From Mesorhizobium sp. (GTDB taxonomy: Bacteria; Pseudomonadota; Alphaproteobacteria; Rhizobiales; Rhizobiaceae), in NCBI GenBank assembly GCA_004020365.1, contig SAQR01000036.1:1-64000 (forward strand): a stretch of 64,000 nucleotides of DNA. Direction: 5' to 3'. Within the stretch, counting starts at the first letter, position 1; the number at the start of each line of letters is the position of its first letter. The notes beneath the pieces were generated by a model that worked only from the letters and a program-made list of their open reading frames with translations, did no database searches and had not been told where the DNA came from. This document shows, in pieces, positions 25,359 to 35,827 of this stretch. A program made the position numbers and the translations under genes.

Positions 25359-26321
25359 ATGAAATCTGCGATACGAAATGCGTCCGTCGCCGCAGCGGCC
25401 CTGGCTCTCGGTCTGTCCTTCACGGCGATCGCCGGTGCCCAGGACAAACCGACGCTGGCCTTCGTCGTCAACGGCGCTTCCGATTTCTGGAAGGCGGCCG
25501 AAGCCGGCGTCAAGAAGGCCCAGGCCGAATTGCCCAACTACAATCTCGAGCTCAAATATCCAGAACAGTCGTCGGTCGCCATCCAGCAGCGGCTGATGGA
25601 CGATCTGGTGACGGCCGGCGTCAAGGCGATCATGGTTTCGGCCGTCGATCCAAAAACCTCGACCGACGGGCTCAACAAGATCGCCTCGGAGACGGCGCTG
25701 TTCACCACCGACAGCGACGCGCCGCAGACCAAGCGTATCGCCTATATCGGCTCGTCCAACATCGATGCCGGCAAGCAGGCGGCCGAGATCGCCAAGAAGG
25801 CGATGCCTGACGGCGGCAAATGCCTCGGCTTCGTCGGCCTGCTCGGCGCCGACAATGCCAAAGAGCGCATCGAAGGCATGAAGGAAGGCCTCGCCGGCAC
25901 CAAGATCGAGCTGATCGACGTGCGTGGCGACGACATCGATCAGGCCCGCGCCAAGAAGAACGTCGAGGACGCGCTGGTCGCCAGCCCCGACGTCACCTGC
26001 ATGGTCGGTTTCTATTCCTACAACACGCCGCGCATTTATGAAGCGTTGCGCGACGCCGGCAAGCTCGGCCAGATCACGGTGGTCGGCTTCGACGACGATC
26101 CGATTACGCTCGGCGGCGTCAAGGAAGGCACCGTTGCCGCCACCGTCGTGCAGCAGCCCTTCGAGTGGGCCTATCAGGGCATGAAGCTGATGGCTGCCTA
26201 TCTCGAGGGCGACAAGTCGGGCATTCCGGAGAACGGCCTGATCATCATCCCGACCAAGATCATCGGCAAGGACGACGTCGACGCCTATGCCGCCAATCTG
26301 AAGGCGATGTCCGGCAATTAG
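25359..26321 (+). CDS. Sugar ABC transporter substrate-binding protein (ribose/LacI-like fold)
   Basis: 320 residues from the ATG at 25359 with GGGAGG upstream. A signal peptide (MKSAIRNASVAAAALALGLS to AGAQ) precedes a pentose/hexose-binding fold: TLAFVVNGASDFWKAAEAGV, IMVSAVDPKT, ITVVGFDDDPITLGGVKEGT. It delivers substrate to the CUT2 permease and ATPase encoded next. The ligand is not identifiable. A GC-rich hairpin follows the gene, which usually raises its transcript over the downstream genes. Confidence 0.93.
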   Translation: MKSAIRNASVAAAALALGLSFTAIAGAQDKPTLAFVVNGASDFWKAAEAGVKKAQAELPNYNLELKYPEQSSVAIQQRLMDDLVTAGVKAIMVSAVDPKTSTDGLNKIASETALFTTDSDAPQTKRIAYIGSSNIDAGKQAAEIAKKAMPDGGKCLGFVGLLGADNAKERIEGMKEGLAGTKIELIDVRGDDIDQARAKKNVEDALVASPDVTCMVGFYSYNTPRIYEALRDAGKLGQITVVGFDDDPITLGGVKEGTVAATVVQQPFEWAYQGMKLMAAYLEGDKSGIPENGLIIIPTKIIGKDDVDAYAANLKAMSGN

Positions 26322-26336
26322 GACGAAAGCAGTTGT

Positions 26337-26364
26337 GCCGGCTCGGGGTTCGCTTCGGGCCGGC
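26337..26364 (+). terminator. Intercistronic hairpin after the binding-protein gene
   Basis: GCCGGCTCG (26337-26345) pairs with CGGGCCGGC (26356-26364) with one T-G wobble and a 10-nt loop. There is no U-run, so it is probably an mRNA-stabilising or attenuating hairpin rather than a full terminator. Confidence 0.45.
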
Positions 26365-26440
26365 GGCTCGCATTGACGAACCCTGCAAGGGTCGTCAGTC
26401 TGCAGATGTGGCTAGAACGGCCCACCGGCTGCTGTCAGGC

Positions 26441-27988
<1,548 letters not shown>

Positions 27989-28010
27989 TTTTTATTCGCG
28001 CAAGTTCTGA

Positions 28011-28037
28011 CCGCAAAACCGCGGAACACTTTTGCGG
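28011..28037. repeat. Palindromic repeat between ATPase and permease genes
   Basis: CCGCAAAA (28011-28018) and TTTTGCGG (28030-28037) are perfect inverted arms around ACCGCGG-like sequence, preceded by CGCAAGTTCTGA and followed by AACCTGCT. This resembles the common rhizobial intergenic palindromes of the CCGxAAAACCG...CACTTTTxCGG type. It may also act as a processing hairpin. Confidence 0.5.
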
Positions 28038-28069
28038 AACCTGCTCAGGCAGGCATTGGGGAGAAGACG

Positions 28070-29065
28070 ATGAGCAAGAAAGATCTCGGCCTGCTGATCC
28101 TGATCCTTGTGGTCGGAGCGGTGGTGGCGATCATCAACCCGCGCTTCCTGCTGCCGATCAACCTCGCCAACACCTCGAACCTGATCGGCCTGTTCGGCAT
28201 CCTGGCGATCGGCCAGGCCTTCGTCATCATCACCGGCGGCATCGAATTGTCGGTCGGCTCGGTGGTTGCGCTGCTCGGCGTCCTGTTCGTCGATTTCATT
28301 GCCACGCGCGGCATGGGATGGCCGGTGGCACTGCCGCTGATCCTCATGCTTGGCGGCATCATCGGGCTGGCGCATGGCTGGCTGATCACGCGGCTCAATT
28401 TGCAGCCTTTCGTGGTGACGCTGTGCGGCCTCTTGATCTACCGCGGCGTGGCGCGGTTCTACACCGCCGACGGCACGGCAGGCTTCGCCTTCGGGCAGAA
28501 TTTCCCGGAACTCGAATTCCTGACCGCGGGACGGTCCTATGGCGTGCCGAACAGCTTCATCGCGCTGATCGTCATCGCCATCGTGATGTGGGTGGTGCTG
28601 CACCGTTCGGTGTTCGGCCGCTATCTCTACGCGATCGGCAAGAACGAGGAGGCGGCGAAATATTCGGGCATCCGCACCGGCCGGGTCGTCATGGCGGCCT
28701 ATGTCATCTGCGGTGTGCTGACGGCGCTGTCGGCGATCTATTTTGCGATGTACACGCGCTCGATCTCGCCGGCCAGCCACGGCCAGTTCTACGAACTCTA
28801 CGCCATTGCCGCAGCCGTGCTCGGCGGCTTCTCGCTGCGCGGCGGCGAAGGCTCGCTGATCGGCGTAATCCTGGGTACGGTTCTGCTGCAGGAACTGCAG
28901 AACCTCGTAAACCTGCTCGGCATCCCGTCCTCGCTCAATTTCGCGGTGATGGGCGGGGTGATCTTGATCGGCGTGCTGGTCGACCAGCAATGGAGCGTGT
29001 ACCGGGAGCGGCGGCTGATGCTGGAGGCAACCCGCAAGGGCGCGGCCGGCGCGCCAGCGGAGTAG
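28070..29065 (+). CDS. Sugar ABC transporter permease (RbsC-like)
   Basis: 331 residues with eight to ten hydrophobic segments and the CUT2 permease signature (IGQAFVIITGGIELSVGSVV, then AAVLGGFSLRGGEGSLIGVI). GGGGAGAAG precedes the start. It forms the membrane channel for the binding protein and ATPase upstream. It ends the operon. A short repeat-like CTCCCCCAAGGGGAG follows at 29086-29100. Confidence 0.93.
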   Translation: MSKKDLGLLILILVVGAVVAIINPRFLLPINLANTSNLIGLFGILAIGQAFVIITGGIELSVGSVVALLGVLFVDFIATRGMGWPVALPLILMLGGIIGLAHGWLITRLNLQPFVVTLCGLLIYRGVARFYTADGTAGFAFGQNFPELEFLTAGRSYGVPNSFIALIVIAIVMWVVLHRSVFGRYLYAIGKNEEAAKYSGIRTGRVVMAAYVICGVLTALSAIYFAMYTRSISPASHGQFYELYAIAAAVLGGFSLRGGEGSLIGVILGTVLLQELQNLVNLLGIPSSLNFAVMGGVILIGVLVDQQWSVYRERRLMLEATRKGAAGAPAE

Positions 29066-29113
29066 TCGCCCTGCCTCTTTCTTCTCCCCCAAGGGGAGAA
29101 GGTAAGGCGCAGC

Positions 29114-29743
29114 TTAGGTTGAGCCCGACATGTCCGAAAACGCCATTGCCTTGCGCAGCACTTCGATAAAACGCTCGCCGGCCGCCTCGCGCGGGCCGCT
29201 ATTGTCGATCGAGGTGACGCCTGGCCCGGACAGCGCCACATTGGCGCTGCGCGCCAGCCGCGCCAGCACTTCGCCGCGCGACTCGCGGCCGCGCATCGCC
29301 AGTCGCTCAGCCAGGATCTGCGGCGATGCGGTGATCTCGACGACAGCCAGATTGGCATAGCGATCGCGCAGCGCCGGGATGATGGCGCGGGAGACATTGG
29401 CGATGGCGACGCGGCCATTGGCGACCGACCGGTCGACTTCAGCCGGGATGCCGTAGCGCAAGCCATGCGCCTCCCAGGAGATGGCGAAGGCGCCGTCCGC
29501 CTCGGCCTCAACGAAGGCCACATCGGCCAGCGTGTCGTGATCCTCGCTCGTCGTGTCGCTCGGCCGGGTGATGACCCGGCGCACGAACTCCAGCCGGGTC
29601 TCGTCGGCAAACTCCGACCGGGCATAGCCGATCACCGTGTCCTTGCCGGCGCCGCTCGGCCCGACGACGGCGACGAACACGCCGTCGCGGATCGGAAACG
29701 CCGCAGCGGACAATTCACGCTCGATCGACGCCGACACCATCAC
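29114..29743 (-). CDS. phnN: Ribose 1,5-bisphosphate phosphokinase PhnN
   Basis: 209 residues, a guanylate-kinase-like P-loop enzyme (VAVVGPSGAGKDTVIGYARS, residues about 22-40, then RRVITRPSDTTSEDHDTLAD). It converts ribose 1,5-bisphosphate to PRPP at the end of the C-P lyase route for phosphonates. It overlaps the phnM stop by 4 bp, so it is translationally coupled. No phnGHIJKL genes are in the window, so the pathway core must be elsewhere. Confidence 0.9.
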   Translation of the reverse strand: MMVSASIERELSAAAFPIRDGVFVAVVGPSGAGKDTVIGYARSEFADETRLEFVRRVITRPSDTTSEDHDTLADVAFVEAEADGAFAISWEAHGLRYGIPAEVDRSVANGRVAIANVSRAIIPALRDRYANLAVVEITASPQILAERLAMRGRESRGEVLARLARSANVALSGPGVTSIDNSGPREAAGERFIEVLRKAMAFSDMSGST

Positions 29744-30879
29744 GCAACCCGACGCGCCTGCCGCCAGACCGTGCGGACAACCGGGACATGATCGTCGAGA
29801 CGGACGCGAACCAGATCGGCGCGCCGGCCCTGCTCGATGACACCACGGTCGGCGAGGCCGACTGCCTCGGCCGGGTTCTTCGAAACCATCGCCACCGCCT
29901 GCGGCAGGGAGATGCCGTCGACAACGTCGCCGAGGAAAAAGGCCGACTGGATCAGGCTGAAGGGGATGTAGTCGGACGACAATATGTCGAGCAGGCCTTC
30001 GCCGGCGAGTGTGCGGGCCGAAACGTTGCCCGAATGCGAGGCCCCGCGCATGACGTTCGGGGCGCCCATCAGCACCCCGAGCCCTGCCGCCTTCGAAGCT
30101 TTTGCGGCCTCTTTGGTGGTCGGGAATTCGGCGACGCGCACCCCTTGTTCGATCGCCTCATCGACATGGCCGGTCGTGGCGTCGTCATGGCTGGCCAGCA
30201 CGATGCCGCGCTGATGGCAGGCGGCAGCGATGAAGGCGCGGTTCGGCCCCGAATTCGTCGCCGACTCCGCCATCCGCTTCTCGCAGAATTGCTGGAATTC
30301 GCGATCCGTCAGCTTCAGCTTGCGCTGGTAGTAATAGGCATAGGTTTCCAAATCGACGAACTGGCGCTGTCCCGGCGCATGGTCCATCAGCGACGCCAGC
30401 TTGATCCTGTCGTCGCCGTCGAAATGCGCGAAGGCGGCGAGGCAATCCGGCGCCGAGACCTCGCAGCGCAGATGGATGAAATGGTCGGCCCGCAGCCGGT
30501 CCTGCTGGACGCTGTCCTCGATCGCATCGGCCAGCTTGCGCATGTCGGCCGAATTCATGTCGGCGTCGTCGTCCATGCCGACGCGCAAGGCATCGAGTAC
30601 GGTGGTGATGCCGGCGGTCGCCACCTGCGCATCGTGGGCGAGCACGGCGGCGATCGGGTTCCAGCGCACCTTCGGCCGCGGCGCGTAGTGACCCTCCAGG
30701 TGGTCGGTGTGAAGCTCGACCAGCCCGGGAATGATGAAATCGCCGGCCATGTCCTCGCCGCTCCGGCCGGCGCCGGCATCGATCCCGGCGATCAGGCCGT
30801 CGCGCAACACGATCGAGCCTTCGACGATCTCGTCGGCAAGCACGAGGCGGGCATTGTTGAGAACGGTCTCGACGGTCAT
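29740..30879 (-). CDS. phnM: Alpha-D-ribose 1-methylphosphonate 5-triphosphate diphosphatase PhnM
   Basis: 379 residues from MTVETVLNNARLV at 30879. The frame extends 22 codons further without a ribosome site. It is an amidohydrolase-fold protein with the metal motif ELHTDHLEGHYAPRP (about 55-70) and a later GIVLASHDDATTGHVDEAI. It removes pyrophosphate from the C-P lyase intermediate. It lies between the DUF1045 gene and phnN on the same strand, the usual rhizobial order for this part of the pathway. Confidence 0.92.
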   Translation of the reverse strand: MTVETVLNNARLVLADEIVEGSIVLRDGLIAGIDAGAGRSGEDMAGDFIIPGLVELHTDHLEGHYAPRPKVRWNPIAAVLAHDAQVATAGITTVLDALRVGMDDDADMNSADMRKLADAIEDSVQQDRLRADHFIHLRCEVSAPDCLAAFAHFDGDDRIKLASLMDHAPGQRQFVDLETYAYYYQRKLKLTDREFQQFCEKRMAESATNSGPNRAFIAAACHQRGIVLASHDDATTGHVDEAIEQGVRVAEFPTTKEAAKASKAAGLGVLMGAPNVMRGASHSGNVSARTLAGEGLLDILSSDYIPFSLIQSAFFLGDVVDGISLPQAVAMVSKNPAEAVGLADRGVIEQGRRADLVRVRLDDHVPVVRTVWRQARRVA

Positions 30880-30969
30880 TTCAGGCAGTCCTTGGGGCAT
30901 TTTGCAGCCAATTGAATCACCGCTTGGGATGAATTCGCGTCGCACAAAAGCGGTTAACCAACTAGTATT

Positions 30970-31677
30970 TCAGGCGGTTTTTCTCGCCGGGCGGCGCCCG
31001 AGCGCGTGATGGGAGAGCACCATGAACGGGGCGCCAGGTTCGGTTTCGACAAACAGGGTCAGCGCGTCCACCGGCACCGGCCGTTGCAGGACACCCGCAA
31101 ACAGGCTGTCGATTGCTGCGCGAAGACGAGGGCTTTCCTGTGACGAGACACGGCCGGACAGCGTCATATGAAAACGAAAGGTGTCGAAGACATAGGGGTA
31201 ACCCCACTGGCAGAGATTGCGGAATTCAGCCGGCTTCAGCGAGTCAGGGCTGCGCCGTTCGATCTCAGCCTCGCTCAGCGGCGCGCGGAAACGGTCGAAG
31301 TCGCGCACGACGTCGTCGGCGAAGCGGTTGAGCGCCGGCAGCGGTCCTTCCGGCACCAGCGCGAAGAAGCCGTCGATCTGGCTGACGACCAGCTGTGGGA
31401 TCGTCACCACCGGCGTCGTCTCGGCGAATTCGTCCAGTGCCGCGCGAAGCGCGGCTTCCGTCTCGTTCGAAGCCAGCCGGAAGGGCGCCTTCAGTGTCGC
31501 ATGAAAGCCGTAGCGGCGTGCCGAAGCGGTATGAAAGGCGACTTCCGCCGCCGACAGCTCGCCCACGGCCTCGACCGGCCTCGTAACGGCGCCGAACGGG
31601 TCGCGGCCCAGCCAATTGGCGGCGATCCGCGCCAACGGTTCGTCCTGCCGGGGGGTGAAATAGATAGCGTAGCGCAT
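30970..31677 (-). CDS. DUF1045 protein, phosphonate-linked 2H phosphoesterase-like
   Basis: 235 residues from MRYAIYFTPRQ at 31677, with GAGG 8 bp upstream. It contains the two half-motifs of the 2H phosphoesterase fold (YGFHATLKAPF near 65 and FRFHMTLSGRV near 165). DUF1045 genes sit beside phnM and phnN in many rhizobia, and a role in processing cyclic ribose phosphates has been suggested by analogy. It is 90 bp upstream of phnM and probably opens the three-gene operon. Confidence 0.88.
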   Translation of the reverse strand: MRYAIYFTPRQDEPLARIAANWLGRDPFGAVTRPVEAVGELSAAEVAFHTASARRYGFHATLKAPFRLASNETEAALRAALDEFAETTPVVTIPQLVVSQIDGFFALVPEGPLPALNRFADDVVRDFDRFRAPLSEAEIERRSPDSLKPAEFRNLCQWGYPYVFDTFRFHMTLSGRVSSQESPRLRAAIDSLFAGVLQRPVPVDALTLFVETEPGAPFMVLSHHALGRRPARKTA

Positions 31678-31830
31678 CGAAGTCCTCGTCAACTCCCGCA
31701 GCCATAGGCGATTTGCATGACGAAATGACGAAGCTGATGGTCGCTCCTGATAACAAACTTGTTCAGGCGGGTCATTAGCCGACGATTTTTTCGCTTTGGG
31801 CCAGCTTGCCGGCCCGGAAGCATGGCGCGA

Positions 31831-32643
31831 TCAGGCCTTCATCAGCCATTCGTGCTCGGGAGCGTTGTGGAATTTCCACGTCCGCTTCGGCCCGGCCATG
31901 ACATTGAGGTAGTAGAGGTCGTAACCGTGGCAGGCGGCGCAAGGGTGATAGCCCTTGGGCACCAGCACCACGTCGCCGTCCTCGATCGCCATCGCCTCGT
32001 CGAGCGAACGAGCGCCGTTGCGATCGGCATCGGTGTAGACGCGCTGGAAAGCAAACCCCTGCGGCGGATTGAGGCGATGGTAATAGGTCTCCTCGAGATA
32101 GGACTCGGCCGGCAGATTATCCTGGTCATGCTTGTGCGGCGGATAGCTCGATGTATGGCCGCCAGGCGTGATGACCTCGACCACCAGCAAAGAATCGGCC
32201 GGCTCGCCTTCCGGCAGGATGTTGGTGACATAGCGCGTGTTGGTGCCCTTGCCGCGAACCTCCTGGCCGAGATCTTTTGGCGCAATGATGCGGACCGGCA
32301 GGCCGCCGCCAAGCCCCGGCGCCGAGCAGACCGCGAGTTCGAGACCGGTATCGGCGGTCACGGACCAGTCAGAGCCCTGCGGCACATAGACCGACCACGG
32401 CTTGCCTTCGAAGGGCGACATGCGTTCGCCGAGCAGGCCGAGATCGTTGCCGCCGGCCTTGGCCTTGCCCTTGCCGGTGACGAACACCAGGCAGACTTCA
32501 CGGTTCGCGGTTTGCCCGGAGGCGGTCTCGCCTGGTCGCAACCGATGCAGATCGAAACCGACATAGGTCCAGCCGGCGTTTTGCGGCGTCACATGGGCGA
32601 CGCGGCCATGGCCCTTATCGGCTTTGACGAGCAGTTTCGACAT
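31831..32643 (-). CDS. iolB: 5-deoxy-glucuronate isomerase IolB
   Basis: 270 residues of the double-cupin KduI/IolB family (SSYPPHKHDQDNLPAESYLE, RLNPPQGFAFQRVYTDADRN, GYHPCAACHGYDLYYLNVMA). It converts 5-deoxy-glucuronate to 2-deoxy-5-keto-gluconate in myo-inositol breakdown. His residues of HKHD and the later CHGYD are probable metal ligands. It is the last gene of the iolR-C-D-E-x-B run, 6 bp after a small membrane-protein gene. Confidence 0.96.
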   Translation of the reverse strand: MSKLLVKADKGHGRVAHVTPQNAGWTYVGFDLHRLRPGETASGQTANREVCLVFVTGKGKAKAGGNDLGLLGERMSPFEGKPWSVYVPQGSDWSVTADTGLELAVCSAPGLGGGLPVRIIAPKDLGQEVRGKGTNTRYVTNILPEGEPADSLLVVEVITPGGHTSSYPPHKHDQDNLPAESYLEETYYHRLNPPQGFAFQRVYTDADRNGARSLDEAMAIEDGDVVLVPKGYHPCAACHGYDLYYLNVMAGPKRTWKFHNAPEHEWLMKA

Positions 32644-32649
32644 TGCGAG

Positions 32650-32868
32650 TCATTCCTTTGGTTCGGTGTCGGCCGAATCCTTGCCGTCGTCGGCCGGCTT
32701 GTAGAGATAGAAGAACTGCCAGACGGCATAGCCGGCAAAGCCGAGCGCGATCGTGCCCCAGAACGGTGCGCCGGTGGCAAACTCGACAACGGACCAGACC
32801 AGGCAGACCGCGACGATGGCAATTCGCCGCCACAGGGGCCGGAAGAACGGATGCTCGGAGTCCTTCAT
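32650..32868 (-). CDS. Small membrane protein inside the iol operon
   Basis: 72 residues from MKDSEHPFFRPLWRR at 32868. A basic N-terminus (RPLWRR) precedes two hydrophobic helices (IAIVAVCLVWSVVEFATG and TIALGFAGYAVWQFFYLY) and an acidic tail (DDGKDSADTEPKE). It is tightly packed between iolE and iolB and is therefore co-transcribed. I do not know a function. Candidates are an accessory subunit for inositol uptake or an annotation-poor conserved protein. Confidence 0.75.
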   Translation of the reverse strand: MKDSEHPFFRPLWRRIAIVAVCLVWSVVEFATGAPFWGTIALGFAGYAVWQFFYLYKPADDGKDSADTEPKE

Positions 32869-32898
32869 CGGATCAGCCCGTCGCCGGTAGTATTGCAT

Positions 32899-33816
32899 TC
32901 AAGCATTGGGGAAGCCCTGCGTTTCAACCGTGTAGCCGGCGGCCGTCATCACCCGCATCAATTCCTTGTAGCCGACTTGCGCCATCCTGAGCGGCGGATT
33001 CTTCTTGGGATCCTGCTCGGCCTCGACCACGAACCAGCCTTCATAGCCGTAGTTCGCCAGCCTTTCCACAATGGCACCAAAATCCAGCGAGCCATCTCCC
33101 GGCACCGTGAAGGCGCCGAGCGCCACGGCATCGAGGAAGGATTGCTTCTGGCGATCGAGTTTTTCGATCACCTCCATGCGCACGTCCTTCACATGCACAT
33201 GGTTGATGCGCCGGTGATGATTGTCGATGGCGCGCAGAACATCACCGCCGGCAAAGGCCAGATGGCCGGCGTCGAGCAGCAGTGGAATGCCTTCTCCCGA
33301 GTGGCGCATGAAGGCGTCGAGCTCCGGCTCGGTCTCGACGACCGCCGCCATATGATGGTGGTAGGAGAGTGGCATGCCTTGCTCGGCGCACCATTCGCCG
33401 AACTGCGTGAGGCGCCTCGCATAGGCCTTCATCTCGTCGTCCGAAAGCCTCGGCTTGGTGGCAAGCGGCTTTGAGCGGTCACCCTGGATGGAGCGGCCGA
33501 CCTCGCCATAGACGATGCAGGGCGCGTTCACCGCCTTGAACAGATCGATCATCGGCTGGATGCGATCCTTATTCCTGGCCATGTCTTCGTCGACCAGCGT
33601 ACCGGAGAACCAGCCACCGCAGAGCGTCACGTCGGCCTCTTTCAGGATCGGCAGCATGATTTTCGGATCACTGGGAAAGCGGCGGCCCATTTCCATGCCG
33701 GTGAAGCCCGCCGAGCGCGATTGCGCCAAGCACTCCTCCAGCGACACGTCATCGCTGAGTTCCGCAAGATCGTCGTTCCACCATGCAATGGGGGACATGC
33801 CCAGTTTGGCTTTCAA
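32899..33816 (-). CDS. iolE: Myo-inosose-2 dehydratase IolE
   Basis: 305 residues of the xylose-isomerase-like TIM barrel. MKAKLGMSPIAWWNDDL at the N-terminus is the hallmark of IolE. Metal-site segments include LLLDAGHLAFAGGD, INHVHVKDVR and GWFVVEAEQDPKKNPP. It dehydrates 2-keto-myo-inositol to the trione precursor. An inverted-repeat-rich stretch (33841-33932) separates it from iolD, but the order and strand fit one operon. Confidence 0.96.
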   Translation of the reverse strand: MKAKLGMSPIAWWNDDLAELSDDVSLEECLAQSRSAGFTGMEMGRRFPSDPKIMLPILKEADVTLCGGWFSGTLVDEDMARNKDRIQPMIDLFKAVNAPCIVYGEVGRSIQGDRSKPLATKPRLSDDEMKAYARRLTQFGEWCAEQGMPLSYHHHMAAVVETEPELDAFMRHSGEGIPLLLDAGHLAFAGGDVLRAIDNHHRRINHVHVKDVRMEVIEKLDRQKQSFLDAVALGAFTVPGDGSLDFGAIVERLANYGYEGWFVVEAEQDPKKNPPLRMAQVGYKELMRVMTAAGYTVETQGFPNA

Positions 33817-33840
33817 GTCGTCACTCCGATTTCAGTTCGT

Positions 33841-33932
33841 GTCCACCCTCCCCCTTGTGGGGAGGGTCGCTGCGAAGCAGCGGGGTGGGGGTGCGGCGCC
33901 GGACCCCACAAGGGGGAGGTAGGGGCTTGGCA
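33841..33932. repeat. Intergenic palindromic repeat between iolD and iolE
   Basis: CACCCTCCCCCTTGTGGGG begins the element and CCCCACAAGGGGGAGGT closes it in inverted orientation. GGGTCGCTGCGAAGCAGCGGGGTGGGGG lies between, carrying a smaller hairpin (CGCTGC/GCAGCG). This is the rhizobial CCTTGTGGGGAGGG repeat type. In the mRNA it would form a long hairpin between iolD and iolE and may modulate their ratio. Confidence 0.65.
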
Positions 33933-33941
33933 GCGCCGACA

Positions 33942-35792
33942 TCAATCACCAACACTCTGCATCCGCCGCTTTTCTTCATAGGCTTTGCGTGCGGCGTTGA
34001 CCTGCGGCCGCGAAGAAACTTCCGGCACGGCGACGTCCCACCAATGGCCGCCGACATCGGTCGACACCAGTGGGTCGGTGTCAATGACCAGTACCGTCGT
34101 CTTGCTATTGTCTTTCGCCTTTGCCAGCGCCGTTTCCAGCTCGGCGATCGATGAAACCTTCTCGGCGATGGCGCCGAGGCTTGCCGCATGCGCGGCGAAG
34201 TCGATGTCGGGCATACTCTCGTGACGGGCGTCCTTCAGCAGATTGTTGAAGTTGGCGCCGCCGGTTGCCATCTGCAGCCGGTTGATGCAGCCATAGCCTC
34301 GGTTGTCGAGCAGCACGATGGTCAGCTTGAGGCCGAGCATGACCGAGGTTGCGATCTCGGAATTGAGCATCAGGTAGGAGCCGTCGCCGATCATGACGAC
34401 GACCTCCTCGTCGGGCTTGGCCATCTTGGCGCCAAGCCCGCCTGCGATCTCATAGCCCATGGTCGAGAAGCCGTATTCGGCGTGGTAGGAGCCGGGTGCG
34501 CCCGCCTGCCAGAGCTTGTGCAACTCGCCGGGCAGGCCGCCGGCAGCATGAAGCAATATCACATCGGAGCCCATGGCGCGCTGCACGGCGCCGATCACCT
34601 GCGCGTCGGACGGGTAGGCGGCGTTGGTCGACGCCGTCACCTTGCCGGCTTCGGCCTGCCATTCTTTTTTGCCCTTGGCCGCATTGTCGGTCCAGGCGGC
34701 CGGCGCCTGCCAGCCGTTCAGCGCCGCGCCAAGCTCGGCGAGCCCGTCCGCCGCATCGGCGACCAGCGGCAGCGCCTGGTGCTTGCCAGCATCGAAAGGC
34801 TGGACGTTCAGCCCGATGATGGTCTTGCCGGAATTCTTGAACAGCGCCCATGAGCCGGTGGTGAAATCCTGCAACCTGGTGCCGACGGCGAGCACGACGT
34901 CGGCTTCCTCGGCCAGCCGGTTGGCAGCGGAAGTGCCGGTGACGCCGACCGCCGCCATGTTAAGCGGATGATCGTCCGGCAGCGAGGATTTGCCGCCCTG
35001 CGTCTCGCAGACCGGGATGCCGGCGCCTTGCACCAGCTTCGCCAGTTCGCCGGAAGCCTGCGAATAGAGCACGCCGCCGCCGGCAATCACCAATGGCTTT
35101 GTTGCCGCCTTCAGCGCCGCCACCGCGGCCGCCAATTCCCCACGGTCCGGACGCGGCCGGCGCTGATGCCAGACCCGTTCGGCAAAGAAGCTTTCGGGGT
35201 AATCATAGGCCTCGGCCTGCACGTCCTGGCAGAGCGCCAGCGTCACCGGTCCGCATTCGGCTGGATCGGTCAGCACCTGCAACGCACGGTTGAGCGCCGG
35301 GATGATCTGCTCGGGCCGGGTGATACGGTCGAAGTAGCGCGACACCGGCCGAAAGCAATCATTGACCGTCGCCGTGCCGTCGGAGAAATCCTCGGCCTGC
35401 TGCAGCACGGGGTCGGGGATGCGATTGGCGAAGACGTCGCCAGGGAGAAACAGGACGGGCAAACGGTTTACATGCGCAAGTGCCGCCGCCGTCACCATGT
35501 TGAGCGCGCCGGGGCCGATCGAACTGGTCGCCGCCATGAACCGACGACGGAAATTGGCCTTGGCATAGGCGATCGCCGCATGTGCCATCGCCTGTTCGTT
35601 ATGGGCGCGGAAGGTCGGCAATTCGTCGCGCACTTGATAAAGCGCCTCGCCGATGCCGGCGACATTGCCGTGGCCGAAGATCGCCCAGACGCCGCCGAAG
35701 ATCGGCATTTTCCGGCCGTCGATCTCGGTCATCTGGCAGCCGAGAAAGCGGGTCAGCGCCTGCGCCATCGTCAGGCGGATTGTCTTGATCAT
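33942..35792 (-). CDS. iolD: 3D-(3,5/4)-trihydroxycyclohexane-1,2-dione hydrolase IolD
   Basis: 616 residues from the ATG at 35792, which has GGAGG 9 bp upstream. The frame extends further into iolC without similarity. It is a thiamine-diphosphate enzyme of the acetolactate-synthase fold, with the cofactor motif GDGSYLMLNSEIATSVMLGL and later N in VLLDNRGYGCINR. It opens the ring of the trione to give 5-deoxy-glucuronate. It lies between iolC and iolE, as expected for the pathway. Confidence 0.96.
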   Translation of the reverse strand: MIKTIRLTMAQALTRFLGCQMTEIDGRKMPIFGGVWAIFGHGNVAGIGEALYQVRDELPTFRAHNEQAMAHAAIAYAKANFRRRFMAATSSIGPGALNMVTAAALAHVNRLPVLFLPGDVFANRIPDPVLQQAEDFSDGTATVNDCFRPVSRYFDRITRPEQIIPALNRALQVLTDPAECGPVTLALCQDVQAEAYDYPESFFAERVWHQRRPRPDRGELAAAVAALKAATKPLVIAGGGVLYSQASGELAKLVQGAGIPVCETQGGKSSLPDDHPLNMAAVGVTGTSAANRLAEEADVVLAVGTRLQDFTTGSWALFKNSGKTIIGLNVQPFDAGKHQALPLVADAADGLAELGAALNGWQAPAAWTDNAAKGKKEWQAEAGKVTASTNAAYPSDAQVIGAVQRAMGSDVILLHAAGGLPGELHKLWQAGAPGSYHAEYGFSTMGYEIAGGLGAKMAKPDEEVVVMIGDGSYLMLNSEIATSVMLGLKLTIVLLDNRGYGCINRLQMATGGANFNNLLKDARHESMPDIDFAAHAASLGAIAEKVSSIAELETALAKAKDNSKTTVLVIDTDPLVSTDVGGHWWDVAVPEVSSRPQVNAARKAYEEKRRMQSVGD

Positions 35793-35827
35793 GTTGTTTT
35801 CCTCCGCAGTCCTTATGCCGTGCCGTC

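Noticed and set aside
31759-33474. Plus-strand open frame opposite iolB-iolE
   Set aside because: It is antisense to established iol genes and has no domain.
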